Positions 31,685-40,857 of a stretch of DNA of 48,829 nucleotides are shown here, piece after piece. Position numbers and translations under genes: made by a program. How positions within the stretch are numbered: the first letter of the stretch is position 1; every line of letters starts with the position of its first letter. The notes beneath the pieces are model-generated. The model worked only from the letters and a program-made list of their open reading frames with translations. It had not been told where the DNA came from and made no database searches. Source of the DNA: Spirochaetales bacterium (GTDB lineage: Bacteria; Spirochaetota; Spirochaetia; DAHUYW01); contig DAHUYW010000032.1 of assembly GCA_027306915.1 (NCBI GenBank), positions 1 through 48,829 on the forward strand, read 5' to 3'.

Positions 31685-31686
31685 AA

Positions 31687-32223
31687 ATGATTGAGACAAG
31701 AACCCGCGCAACCACCGCCGGGGAGGGCCACAGCGCCGGGGCGCTCTTCTATGCGAAGGTCGAGAGCCCGCTCGGGTCGATCCTGCTTGCGGGCACCCGG
31801 ACCGCTCTCCGCATGGTCAACTTTCTCACCGGAGATGACCCCATCGTCCCGAAAAGCGACTGGCGCGAAGAGCCCGACCTCTTCGGCGAGGCGGCGCGGC
31901 AGATTCAGGCCTACTTCGGGCGCGAGCTTCGAGATTTCGAGCTGGCGCTGGACCCGATCGGAACGAGCTTCCAGCTTGAGGTTTGGGAGGCCCTGCGTGC
32001 CATCCCCTACGGCAAGACCGTGTCGTATGCCGAAATCGCCCGCCGCATCGGAAATCCGGCGGCCGTGCGGGCCGTCGGCGCCGCCAACGGGCGAAATCCG
32101 CTGCCTCTTGTCGTCCCCTGTCACCGAGTCATCGGGGCCGACGGCAGGCTCACCGGCTATCATGGCGGCCTCGCCTTCAAGGAGCGGCTTCTCGCTCTCG
32201 AACGAGGGGATTGGTTCGCGTAG
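31687..32223 (+). CDS. ogt: Methylated-DNA-[protein]-cysteine S-methyltransferase
   Basis: A 178-residue suicide repair protein that takes the methyl group from O6-methylguanine onto its active-site cysteine. FQLEVWEALRAIPYGKTVSY, ARRIGNPAAVRAVGAANGRN and the active-site PCHRVIGADGRLTGYHGG are complete. ATG 31687 follows AAAGGAGG with 6 bases of spacing and sits 3 bases after the alkA stop, giving a two-gene alkylation-repair operon whose induction probably depends on the Ada domain of the first gene. Confidence 0.95.
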   Translation: MIETRTRATTAGEGHSAGALFYAKVESPLGSILLAGTRTALRMVNFLTGDDPIVPKSDWREEPDLFGEAARQIQAYFGRELRDFELALDPIGTSFQLEVWEALRAIPYGKTVSYAEIARRIGNPAAVRAVGAANGRNPLPLVVPCHRVIGADGRLTGYHGGLAFKERLLALERGDWFA

Positions 32224-32334
32224 CGCAACCCGAAACTCTGCTTGCGCGATCCCGGCTCTCACGGTATCATGACCTCACGCCTTCCGGCGACTGCGCCGGG
32301 AGAGCTGTGGACGGTCGCCGCAAAGGAAAAGGGG

Positions 32335-33315
32335 ATGCAGCGCAGTGGAGCAGTAGGTGTGGCAGCGGGCGGGCTGCTCTTGTTGGGCTTGACCGGCTGC
32401 AGCCTGGTTGGAGTCCCGGGACTCTTCCTGAACGCCAAGAGCATCTATTCGAGCTCGCCGGTCGCCATTCCGTACACATTCAACGGCCCGGCGAGCTCTG
32501 CTTGGTGCCGCTACACCCTGTTCAAGCAGCTGCCGACCTCGCAGTACGCTCGCGTCGGCTCGCCGGTGACGCGTCAATTGAGCTCTTCGGGCTATCTCGT
32601 CGTCGATGTTGCAGGCATCTCCGGGTCGAGTGTCGTGGACGGCAACTATCAGCTTACCTTTGGGGTCTTGAGCGACTCGAGCAGCCAGTACTTGATCCCC
32701 ACCTTACGGCAAACCGTCGATTTCTCGGTTCAGACCGGCCCCTACATCCAGTCGACGTCACCGCTGGTTGCATCGTCGAGTACGACCTCACTTACCATCG
32801 ACGGCTGGAACTTGAGCACGACGCCCGTTTCGATAGCATCGAGCGACACCGGTCATCTCACCGTCTCCAACCCTCCGTCGGTCGGCTCCTCGACGCTGCT
32901 CAGCACCACCGCTACCGTGATTCTTACCCCTAATTTCCTCGGCGCATACCTCACGGTCAGCACGGGATCAGGGAGCTCGCCCCCATACTTCGTTCCGGTC
33001 GAGCAGGGTCCGATCTCCCTCACCTCGCTCACCCCTAACTACGGAAGCGCCTACTCCTCTCCCGTGCAGATTGTCATTCAGGGATATAATTCCACCCCCT
33101 ACACCGGCATCACGTTTGTCGATGTGAAGGGCAACCCGGTGCCCTTCAGGGTGACCGGTTTCAGCGGCGGCAATTCAACGAATAGCTACCTTTCGTATTT
33201 CATCCTGAGCGCTGACCTGAGCCATGCCGCGCTTGGCCAGGGCAGCATCACCCTAAACCCCAACGACGGGACCGCAACCATCGCGGGCCCGCTCTACTTC
33301 TACATCGGTGGTTAG
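32335..33315 (+). CDS. Lipoprotein A of the 32-36 kb envelope locus (Ig-like strands)
   Basis: A 326-residue lipoprotein. The signal peptide ends in LLLLGLTGC (C22). The mature part is rich in Ser, Thr, Tyr and Gly and in beta-strands, with an IPT/TIG-like stretch (SLTSLTPNYGSAYSSPVQIV and then IQGYNST). SSSPVAIPYTFNG near the N-terminus parallels SSPISIGYTI in the next gene's product, so the two are probably paralogues. Function is unknown; a surface or outer-membrane-anchored adhesin or scaffold is possible. ATG 32335 has AAGGAAAAGGGG directly upstream. First gene of a four-gene run. Confidence 0.68.
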   Translation: MQRSGAVGVAAGGLLLLGLTGCSLVGVPGLFLNAKSIYSSSPVAIPYTFNGPASSAWCRYTLFKQLPTSQYARVGSPVTRQLSSSGYLVVDVAGISGSSVVDGNYQLTFGVLSDSSSQYLIPTLRQTVDFSVQTGPYIQSTSPLVASSSTTSLTIDGWNLSTTPVSIASSDTGHLTVSNPPSVGSSTLLSTTATVILTPNFLGAYLTVSTGSGSSPPYFVPVEQGPISLTSLTPNYGSAYSSPVQIVIQGYNSTPYTGITFVDVKGNPVPFRVTGFSGGNSTNSYLSYFILSADLSHAALGQGSITLNPNDGTATIAGPLYFYIGG

Positions 33316-33353
33316 CCCATGAGAACCCACGTGATCTTCGGGAGTAGGCGCGG

Positions 33354-34439
33354 ATGAAAAGAGGACACTGCACGCTGCTCGCTTTCTTGCCGCTGTCCGC
33401 CCTTGCGCTCGCCTCGTGCAAGCTCGATCTCTTTTCCTTCTCTCCGACCATTACTTTCTCGGTGCAGAATCCCTACACCAGCAGCCCGATCTCCATCGGA
33501 TATACCATCCCGTCCGACAACAACATCTTCAATTCAGGCGGGTCGGCAGTCACGAACGTGATCCTCGAAAAAAAAATCGCCGGAACCTACATGCTCTTCC
33601 AGCAATACGTGTCGAACAACGGCTCAAGCGGGAACCTGTACTTTGACCTCAGCCAGATTCTCGCCTCCTCGGGTCAAGGGTTCAGCTCGTACACGCCCGT
33701 CGACGGCACCTACCTCGTCTCGATGCAGGTGCTCTCGGGGGGCAAGCCTCTTCCCGGCTACTACGGTCAGCGGACCTTCACGGTGGATACGAGCGCCGGG
33801 AAACCGACGATCACCGAGGTAACGCCTGGTGTCTGGTCCGCCTCCTCTTTGATCGGGACCATCCCGGTGGTCATTTCGGGATACCATTTCCCCGCCAACG
33901 CAACCTTGACGGCAACCGTGACGCCGTCCACAGCGGGGACGATCTCCATCAACTCGGCGGTCGTCAAGGGCTCTACGGAGATCGACGCACAGGTGTCCGC
34001 AACGATCACCACATCCTCCATCCCGCCTGAGATCATCTTCACGGTGACCGACCCGAGCACCGGCAACATCTCGACGTTTCAAGTGGTGGTCAGCTCCGCA
34101 GGCATAGGCTTCGCTACTCCGACTTCCACGGTCCCTTCCGCGGCGACCGGCGCCGGAAATGTGAGCCAGATCATTCTGCTGTACGGCACCAACTTCACCC
34201 CCTTTACCGATGTGACGATGACCGACGGGCACGGCAATCCGATACCGGTGTTCGCAAACACGCTCCAAGGCCAGGTTGTCACCTATGGAACCGGCACCCC
34301 GCCGATCATCTACCCGATTACCTCAAGCGGGATGATCCCCATTTACGCCAATCTTTCCGGAGCGGCAACTGGCAGCGCGACCATCACCGTGACGAACCCC
34401 GACGGCTCATCGGCGACGACGAGCTTCGCGATAAACTGA
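33354..34439 (+). CDS. Lipoprotein B of the 32-36 kb envelope locus (IPT/TIG-like)
   Basis: A 361-residue lipoprotein. MKRGHCTLLAFLPLSALALA is followed by SC (C22), the same position as in the neighbour upstream. The rest is beta-rich: an N-terminal part with a four-strand pattern and TYLVSMQVLSGGKPLPGYYG, then two IPT/TIG-like repeats beginning PTITEVTPGVW and ending in VTNPDGSSATTSFAIN. Composition and layout match lipoprotein A, suggesting tandem duplication followed by divergence. No function can be assigned from the sequence. It lies 38 bases after gene A and 22 bases before the PEGA gene. Confidence 0.7.
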   Translation: MKRGHCTLLAFLPLSALALASCKLDLFSFSPTITFSVQNPYTSSPISIGYTIPSDNNIFNSGGSAVTNVILEKKIAGTYMLFQQYVSNNGSSGNLYFDLSQILASSGQGFSSYTPVDGTYLVSMQVLSGGKPLPGYYGQRTFTVDTSAGKPTITEVTPGVWSASSLIGTIPVVISGYHFPANATLTATVTPSTAGTISINSAVVKGSTEIDAQVSATITTSSIPPEIIFTVTDPSTGNISTFQVVVSSAGIGFATPTSTVPSAATGAGNVSQIILLYGTNFTPFTDVTMTDGHGNPIPVFANTLQGQVVTYGTGTPPIIYPITSSGMIPIYANLSGAATGSATITVTNPDGSSATTSFAIN

Positions 34440-34461
34440 GATGCAGGCAGGAGCAGTGAAG

Positions 34462-35553
34462 ATGAGAACACCAAGAGCGGCGGTGCTTGTGCTTTTCGCG
34501 GGAGCGTTCCTCTTCGAGACGGCCATGAGCTTCGCAGCCAATCCTCCGGCGTCCGCTTCGCCTGCAAAGGACGAGACCCTCTTCATCTCGACCGATCCGA
34601 TGGGCGCCGTGGTGGTTCTCGACGGGAAGCCCCTTCCTAAAACCACCCCCGTGCTGCTGCGCGGGGTCAAGCCTGGGAAACACCGTTTGGCGATAACCCG
34701 GCTTGGATACCGCACCGTGACCCAGACCTTCACGGCTACGGCAGGAAAGGTGGATGCCATCACCGTCGATCTGCGCGGGAACTTCATCTCACCCGTGCTC
34801 CCTCGGAACGAGTCGCTTGCCTTCAAGGGCCGACTGTATCCCTACTCATCGCACTACTACGAGATTCCCGCCGGCGACTACTCAATCAGCCGGGATGGAA
34901 ATACAATAGCCTTCACCCCGATCTTTCCGGGACAGGATGCCCTTACCTTCTTCAACATCGCTGCGCCGATCCTGGTCGGCCTGTCCGCCGTAGCGACGGT
35001 CGATACTGTCTTCTCCACCAACAGCAACCCCGACTGGGGTGGGGCGGTGGTCTCGTACCTTGCCACTGCGCTCTCCATCAGCATCGATATCTCGCTTCAC
35101 ATTCAGAAGTCGCGCTACATCAACACCTTCGCGATCACCCCGGTGCCCCGCGGTCTTTCCACCGTCGCGCAACGCTATGACAAGGCAAGCGAGCTGCTTG
35201 CCCAGGGAGACTTGACTGACGCTGCCGATCAGTACGTCGCGGTGGTCGAGCAGCCGCAGGACTCTACCTACTATCCCCTCTCCCTTTACCAGCTCGGGAG
35301 GATCCATCTTATCCAGGGAAACGTGATGCTTGCGACCGCGGAGCTGCGCCTCATCGTCGACAAGTATCCGCTGCCCGAAATCTACGACAAGGCATGCAAG
35401 AGCCTCGCAGACATCGCCGACCAGCAGTCCGACTACAAGGCCGCCGTAGGCTACCTCGACCGGATGGTCTTCTATGATCCGCTCTACCCGCAAAGCCAGA
35501 TTGACCAGTATCGCGCAGCAATTGAAGCGCAAGAGCGAGGGAGTGGAAAATGA
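34462..35553 (+). CDS. PEGA-domain protein with C-terminal TPR region
   Basis: A 363-residue exported protein. After a signal peptide (MRTPRAAVLVLFAGAFLFET...SFA) comes a PEGA domain: LFISTDPMGAVVVLDGKPL ... GVKPGKHRLAITRLGYRTV, a surface-layer-type beta domain. A middle part has two hydrophobic stretches (TFFNIAAPILVGLSAVATVD and AVVSYLATALSISIDISL). The C-terminal 120 residues form TPR-like helices (YDKASELLAQGDLTDAADQY and onward). ATG 34462 is preferred for its GGAG; ATG 34441 has none. The stop overlaps the next ATG as ATGA, so it is co-translated with the duplicated-helix membrane protein. Confidence 0.78.
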   Translation: MRTPRAAVLVLFAGAFLFETAMSFAANPPASASPAKDETLFISTDPMGAVVVLDGKPLPKTTPVLLRGVKPGKHRLAITRLGYRTVTQTFTATAGKVDAITVDLRGNFISPVLPRNESLAFKGRLYPYSSHYYEIPAGDYSISRDGNTIAFTPIFPGQDALTFFNIAAPILVGLSAVATVDTVFSTNSNPDWGGAVVSYLATALSISIDISLHIQKSRYINTFAITPVPRGLSTVAQRYDKASELLAQGDLTDAADQYVAVVEQPQDSTYYPLSLYQLGRIHLIQGNVMLATAELRLIVDKYPLPEIYDKACKSLADIADQQSDYKAAVGYLDRMVFYDPLYPQSQIDQYRAAIEAQERGSGK

Positions 35554-36557
35554 CGACAACGAGAGTGCTGCGATGCGCCTTGCTCCTGCTTGTCGGGGCC
35601 GCAGGAGTGGCTGTCGCCCAGACTAATCACGACGCCCTCGCCGGACAGCTCACCCGATGGGAGACCCTTCTCGGAAGCGGCAAGGCCATCACTCCCCAGG
35701 ATGTGGCTGAGGTGGAAAAGCTCGACCGGGAGATCGCGCAGACCCCCTACAAGGATCTCATCGTCCGGGGGGCGCTTGTTGTCGCCCTCTACCGTGAGAA
35801 CCTGCAAACCAAAGCCGAGAGCGCCGCGGTGGCGCGCGAGATCAGCGCCCAAGCAGCCCTGATGAACCGCCAGGCACGCCAGCACACCAAGGAGGTGCTA
35901 GCGAAGGTAGGCTTTTGGACGGGGGTCGGTGCGATTGGATTGACCGTAGTCTCGGCAACGATGAGCCAGTGGGCCTTCGGCCAGTATGCAACGCAGAGCA
36001 ACACTCAGGTCGCCGCGGACTATTTCACGACCGGGAGGATAGCCAATCTTGTCACCTCGTTTTCGCTCATCACCGGTCTCGCTTCCTTTGGGCTGGCCTC
36101 CTTCGAGCTCTTCGGCCTCTACTCCACGCCGGTACCTCCGGGCAGCCCGATGGTCATTCCCTATCCGAGCGAAAACATGACGAACCAGGCGAAGATCGCC
36201 TACCTCGACGCCCAACTCAAGGATTATGCGAAGCACCTTGACACCGCGCAGAAGGCACGACGGATCGGCACCTGGTCGCTCCTTGGCGGCGTGGCGGCCC
36301 TCGTGCCGACGGTGATCTTCGCGGTCGCGGAGAGCAACGCCTTCTCCCAGTACAGCGCCGCGGGGCTCACGCCGCAGGCCTCGAACTATCAAGCCCAAGT
36401 GAATCTTTTCAAGTGGGGAGCGATAGCCACCGGCTCGCTCGCCGCCGTCGGCTTCGCGGGAGCGCTCACGAGCTACCTTTTCTATCCTGACCCGACCGAC
36501 GTCCAGCAGACGATGTCCGCGATTGACAGCCAGCGAGCATCACTCGAAGGCCAGTAG
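35550..36557 (+). CDS. Membrane protein with an internally duplicated helix pair
   Basis: A 335-residue protein of no recognised family. It has an N-terminal signal peptide (VLRCALLLLVGAAGVAVAQ), a helical region (25-115) and two units of two transmembrane helices each: about 118-190 and about 232-312. The units align by eye (GFWTGVGAIGLTVVSATMSQ with GTWSLLGGVAALVPTVIFAV; FGQYATQSN with FSQYSAAGL), so they arose by duplication. The start overlaps the PEGA gene (ATGA). It ends the four-gene run and converges on the HAMP-cyclase gene. It may form a membrane platform for the lipoproteins and PEGA protein, which is an inference. Confidence 0.68.
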   Translation: MTTTRVLRCALLLLVGAAGVAVAQTNHDALAGQLTRWETLLGSGKAITPQDVAEVEKLDREIAQTPYKDLIVRGALVVALYRENLQTKAESAAVAREISAQAALMNRQARQHTKEVLAKVGFWTGVGAIGLTVVSATMSQWAFGQYATQSNTQVAADYFTTGRIANLVTSFSLITGLASFGLASFELFGLYSTPVPPGSPMVIPYPSENMTNQAKIAYLDAQLKDYAKHLDTAQKARRIGTWSLLGGVAALVPTVIFAVAESNAFSQYSAAGLTPQASNYQAQVNLFKWGAIATGSLAAVGFAGALTSYLFYPDPTDVQQTMSAIDSQRASLEGQ

Positions 36558-36626
36558 ACCTGACCTAGTCGACATTTCTCGAACCGTGGCGCTGTCACCG
36601 TCGGCTCCGTGAGCTTTCCGGCAGCC

Positions 36627-38285
36627 CTATTTCTCGTGCTTGATCTCGAGCCCTTCCCACTCGGGCGGAGGCGGACTCTTCAGGAAGTCTGCTGAGCGCT
36701 GGATGAAGTCGTTCGCAAGCGGATCGCCGGGGAGGATCTTCAGCGTCCTTTCAAAGTACTTGATCGCCTGCGGAAAATCGCGCCGGTAATAGGCCTTCAG
36801 GCCGTCGTGGTAGTCCCTCCAAGCTATCGCCTCGTCTTCCGTAAGCGACCTCTTGGCGGTGAAGATCTTCTCACCGGTAGTCTTTCCCTTTACCACTACC
36901 TTGTCCACAAGTCGGCAGTGCAGCTTGTGCTTCACCTTGCGATAGACGTTGGTCGAAAAGATGAGCTCCTGGTGGTACTGCTTGGTAAGCCCTTCCAGCC
37001 GCGAGCCGAGGTTGACGTTATCGCCGATGATGGTGTAGTCCATCTTCTTCTCGGATCCGATGTTTCCAACCGTGACTTCCCCGTAGTTGATGCCCACCCC
37101 GATCTTGAACTCTGGCCTCCCGGCTGCCTTCTGCCCCCGGTTGAACTCGTGCAGCGCCTCCTGCATCTCCATGCCGGAGAGAACCGCCTGGAGGGCGTCG
37201 TCATCGTGCTTTACCGGCGCGCCGAAGATAGCCATAATCGCGTCGCCGATGTATTTGTCGATGATCCCGTTGCGCCCCATGATGATGTCGACCATGATCG
37301 AGAAGTAGCGGTTAAGGGCCTGGACGAGCTCGTCGGGCATGTAGCCTTCGGAGATCGTCGTGAAGCTGCGGATATCGGAAAAAAGAATGGCGACCACCCG
37401 ATTTTCGCCAACCAGCATCGATTCGGGGCTCGCGATGAAGTTGTCGATGACGTCCTTCGGAACGTACTTCTGGAAGATGTTGCGGACCTTGTGCTCGTTT
37501 TTCTGAGCAAGGACCGCCTGGAACGCGAAATCCTTGATCTGCTTGTAGGCCTTCTCGAGCTCGCCGATCATTATGTTGAAGGTGTTCGCCAGCTCGCCGA
37601 TTTCGTCCTTGTACTCGACCGTCACCCGCGAGGAGAGATCGTTATAGGTGATGATGTTTCTCATCGCGCCGACGACCGTGGTGATCGGGCGGGTGAGGTA
37701 GAGAGAGAAGACGATGAGCAAGACCAACGAGAGCACTACCGAAACGAGCAGCACGACGACGCTCTGGATCGTGATGTTGGTGACCTCTTGAAAGAAGACC
37801 GCCTTCTCGTTCGTAACGAAGACGCACCAACCGAAGGGGGTAAAGAAGAAGGTTTGCCCGACCCTCTCCTTGCCGCCGACCGTGAGGTCGACCCACCCGA
37901 TGTAGTTGTTCTTGTACAGCTCGGCGAGGTGCTGCTGCTCCGAAGCGCTCAAGCGCACCGGGGAGGTCGACATCTGAACGGTGCCGCTTGAATCGATCGC
38001 GAAGATCAGCTCGGTGGAGCTCCCGATAATCGTATTCGCGTATGATTGGACGGCGTTCTTCGCCACGGTGACATAATCCGGATTTGTAGAAAGCTTGTTC
38101 GTAACCAGGAGGTCCCACTGGCTCTCCATGTACTTATTGAGCTGCTGTGCCTTGAAACCCAGGGCTGCAACCGCGATCCGGGTGATGCCACTTCGTGCGG
38201 ACTCGGAGGAGATGATTCCCGTAATGAGCAGGGTAGCGAACAGGAGCGGCAGGACGATCCAGATGATCTTCGTGCGTATTCTCAC
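36627..38285 (-). CDS. HAMP-domain adenylate cyclase with extracytoplasmic sensor
   Basis: A 552-residue membrane cyclase. Transmembrane helix 1 (8-26), an extracytoplasmic sensor of about 145 residues with Cache-like features (FAIDSSGTVQMS; VGQTFFFTPFGWCVFV), helix 2 (172-197), HAMP (198-250), a coiled linker (KVRNIFQKYVPKDVID) and the class III cyclase domain. Metal-binding D304 (FSDIRSF) and D348 (YIGDAI) and the adenine pair K344 and D416 (MDYTIIGD) are present, so it should make cAMP. The C-terminal TPR-like tail ends in PPEWEGLEIKHEK, closely matching the tail of the CHASE2 cyclase in this window. Divergent from the coiled-coil gene at 38471. Confidence 0.93.
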   Translation of the reverse strand: MRIRTKIIWIVLPLLFATLLITGIISSESARSGITRIAVAALGFKAQQLNKYMESQWDLLVTNKLSTNPDYVTVAKNAVQSYANTIIGSSTELIFAIDSSGTVQMSTSPVRLSASEQQHLAELYKNNYIGWVDLTVGGKERVGQTFFFTPFGWCVFVTNEKAVFFQEVTNITIQSVVVLLVSVVLSLVLLIVFSLYLTRPITTVVGAMRNIITYNDLSSRVTVEYKDEIGELANTFNIMIGELEKAYKQIKDFAFQAVLAQKNEHKVRNIFQKYVPKDVIDNFIASPESMLVGENRVVAILFSDIRSFTTISEGYMPDELVQALNRYFSIMVDIIMGRNGIIDKYIGDAIMAIFGAPVKHDDDALQAVLSGMEMQEALHEFNRGQKAAGRPEFKIGVGINYGEVTVGNIGSEKKMDYTIIGDNVNLGSRLEGLTKQYHQELIFSTNVYRKVKHKLHCRLVDKVVVKGKTTGEKIFTAKRSLTEDEAIAWRDYHDGLKAYYRRDFPQAIKYFERTLKILPGDPLANDFIQRSADFLKSPPPPEWEGLEIKHEK

Positions 38286-38470
38286 TGCTTGATCCTACAC
38301 TTCCTGGGATGCGCACTTCCGCTACAAAGGGCTCATACTGGGCGGCAGGGACTTTACGGGACCCACCCGGTGATGTAGAATCTTCGTTGCGACGCGCTGT
38401 CGGCAGGATACAGCATAATCGCAGGCTTGTAAAGCAATTATGAGCAGGCCGAAAGCTGCTGGAGGGTGCT

Positions 38471-40678
38471 GTGGGTAGCTCCGAGCCGGAACGCACCGAG
38501 TTTCTGTTGATCGACGAAGACAAGATATCCGAGAAGGATCGCCGTGAGATTCTCGAGACCATCGACAAGGTCGTTGCGGAGAATCGGGTGACCGTCTCGC
38601 CGGCGCAGTTCGCGCTGAAGCCCAAGAAGAACGGGCTCCTCTTTCCGATCGTCATCAACGCTGCCGCCCTCGCCGCCGTGGCCGTCGGTTTCTTCGCTGC
38701 AAACTTCTACTTCTCCCGCCAGCAAAGCTCCATCTCCAATCAGGCTGGCACCTTCTTTTCCGCCGAGGGGAAGCTCCTCGAAGCCGTCCGCAAGCAGTCT
38801 CAAGCCGAGCTTGCCGCAAAGGACCAACAGATCGAAAGCATTCAGGGCCAGCTCGGCAAGCTCGACCAGGAGGCCGCGGGTCTCCGCAAGAATATGGATG
38901 CAACGATCGCGGCCAAAGAGCAGGATCTGCGCGCCCGGATGAGCGCGGACTTGGACGCCGAGAAAGCCCGCCTGCAGAAGCTTGGCATTTCCCAGGCTGA
39001 CATCAGCCGGAGAATGCAGACCTATCAGGGCGAGATCTCACAGCAGTACGATCGGCAGCTGTCTACTTTCCAGCAACAGGCGGAGGCCCAGCTCGCCGCG
39101 CGGGAAAAGCAGATTCAAGCGGAGCGCGAGCGACAACAGCAAATCCTCGCTCAGGCAAATCAGGAGAAACAGAACCTCCAGGTCGAGGCTCAAACCCGCG
39201 AGGCGCAGATGCGGTCGCAATTTGAGGCGCAGCAGGCGCAGCTCCAGTCGCAGAACCAGCAGCTCCAAACGAAGGCCTCGGCAGCGCAGGAACTCGCGAG
39301 TCAAGCGCAAGCCAAGCTTCAGGCCCTATCGGCTCAATCCCAGAACGAGCAGCTTGTCGACGACCAGATCGCCGGCTCCTACACCTCCATCCTGGCGGAT
39401 ATCAAGGACAACAAGCTCGAGCAGGCTCAAGCGGACATGGCCTCGCTTCGCGCCCTGCTTGAGAATCCCAATATCGATTCCCTCCCCGATATCGCGAAGA
39501 GGCGCCCGATCGACCTAGCGCTTATTGGCACCCTGCAGAATCTGATCAAGGAAAAGTCCCAGGTCGTCACTCAGACGCAGGGCCTCGATCCGGCAACCGC
39601 TCAGGCGGCCAATGAGCTCCTTGCGAGTCAGGCTCTCGTCGCAAAGGCCGATGCGGCGCAGGCGAGCGGCGACGCGAAGACCGCCGTAACCCTCTACACG
39701 CAGGCTCTTACCCAGATTCCGGCCTTCAACAAGGCTTTCACCGCAATCCGGAGCTACGACGCCAGCCTCGGCGGGCAGCAGCTCTCGGCTACCGACGCCT
39801 CGAGCAAGGAGCTGCTCTCTCAGCGCGACGCCGCCATCAAGAGCCTTCGTGACGACTCCGCGGCGAAGGAGGCGGAAATCAAACGCCTCAACCAGAGCCT
39901 CACGTCAGCCCAGACGACCATCGCTGCGCTCAAAGGGCAAATCGCGGCCCAGAGCCGGAAGCTCGATCAGCTCGCGCAGGGCGCAGGGTCGACCAATGCA
40001 AACCTCGCGGAGCTGCGGCAGCAGGCTGCCGAACAGGCTCAAACGATCGCATCGCTCAAAGAGCAGCTTGCGAGCGCGGCCACCAATGTCGGCGACCTAA
40101 AGGACAAGCTCGCATCCAATGAAGAGAAGCTCAAGGCGGTCAATAAGCAGATTCAGGAAGACGAGCAAAAGCTCGCCTACTACATCTACGGCCCGGACGA
40201 CCTCAAGACGGCGGAGAAGAAGGCTCGAGACGAGGCGCTCGATGACGTGCTTCTGCTTGCTTTCTATTTCTCGCACCAGCGCGACGCCCAAAACCCTGCC
40301 ATAGCAAAGCAGATCAATGAGGTCGCGGCGACCGATCCGCTCTACCGCGACGCAGCGACGACGATTCAGTCGCTCGCACTGAACGGAAGCTTCGCCGCAC
40401 CGGTCCTGCACACCCAGCTCAAGCTCATCGGACCGGTCTCTTTCGTGGGTCCGAACGGGATCACCGTGGAGCGGCTCGCCAATGTACCGGTCAAGACCGG
40501 TGCTTCTATCATGTTCAGACGCAAGGATTCCACCGGGGCCGAGATCCCCGTTGCCGAGGGGAAGGTCTCAAGCGTTTCGTCGGATCGCATCGAGATTTCG
40601 GTTACCTCGCTCCTTCAGGGAAGCACAGGGCCGAAAATGCTTGATCTCGCCTACGTTGAGATGTCGGGCGGGGCCTAG
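38471..40678 (+). CDS. Large coiled-coil membrane protein of unknown function
   Basis: A 735-residue protein starting at GTG 38471, with GGAGG 7 bases upstream. A short cytoplasmic N-terminus (about 55 residues, with SEKDRREILETIDKVVAENR) precedes one transmembrane helix (LLFPIVINAAALAAVAVGFFAA is split by an NAAA turn). Two long Gln/Ala/Lys-rich coiled coils follow (about 95-300 and 455-560), separated by a helical TPR-like block (310-430), and a C-terminal beta domain (640-735) resembles a small barrel (GPNGITVERLANVPVKTGA). Charged ends around a single helix suggest a type II membrane protein spanning the periplasm. It diverges from the HAMP cyclase gene and may share its regulation. Confidence 0.72.
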   Translation: MGSSEPERTEFLLIDEDKISEKDRREILETIDKVVAENRVTVSPAQFALKPKKNGLLFPIVINAAALAAVAVGFFAANFYFSRQQSSISNQAGTFFSAEGKLLEAVRKQSQAELAAKDQQIESIQGQLGKLDQEAAGLRKNMDATIAAKEQDLRARMSADLDAEKARLQKLGISQADISRRMQTYQGEISQQYDRQLSTFQQQAEAQLAAREKQIQAERERQQQILAQANQEKQNLQVEAQTREAQMRSQFEAQQAQLQSQNQQLQTKASAAQELASQAQAKLQALSAQSQNEQLVDDQIAGSYTSILADIKDNKLEQAQADMASLRALLENPNIDSLPDIAKRRPIDLALIGTLQNLIKEKSQVVTQTQGLDPATAQAANELLASQALVAKADAAQASGDAKTAVTLYTQALTQIPAFNKAFTAIRSYDASLGGQQLSATDASSKELLSQRDAAIKSLRDDSAAKEAEIKRLNQSLTSAQTTIAALKGQIAAQSRKLDQLAQGAGSTNANLAELRQQAAEQAQTIASLKEQLASAATNVGDLKDKLASNEEKLKAVNKQIQEDEQKLAYYIYGPDDLKTAEKKARDEALDDVLLLAFYFSHQRDAQNPAIAKQINEVAATDPLYRDAATTIQSLALNGSFAAPVLHTQLKLIGPVSFVGPNGITVERLANVPVKTGASIMFRRKDSTGAEIPVAEGKVSSVSSDRIEISVTSLLQGSTGPKMLDLAYVEMSGGA

Positions 40679-40692
40679 CGCACCTTCGTGCG
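40679..40692 (+). terminator. Short hairpin after the coiled-coil gene
   Basis: CGCAC and GTGCG pair around CTTC directly after the stop codon. It is GC-rich but has no T-run. The roughly 180 bases up to galE hold no gene. Confidence 0.35.
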
Positions 40693-40857
40693 GCGCCCGC
40701 TTCAGGCGGCACCGCGGCCGGCCCGGGGGGGCGGCCAGCCCGTCTGCACCGAGTGTGTCCGCTAGGGGCATCCCAAGGCTGCCCTCGGGCCGAAAGCCGT
40801 CACCCAACTGCCCGTCCCCGTTCAACGCGACAGAGAATGCTGCTTGAAGGAGCGTAC

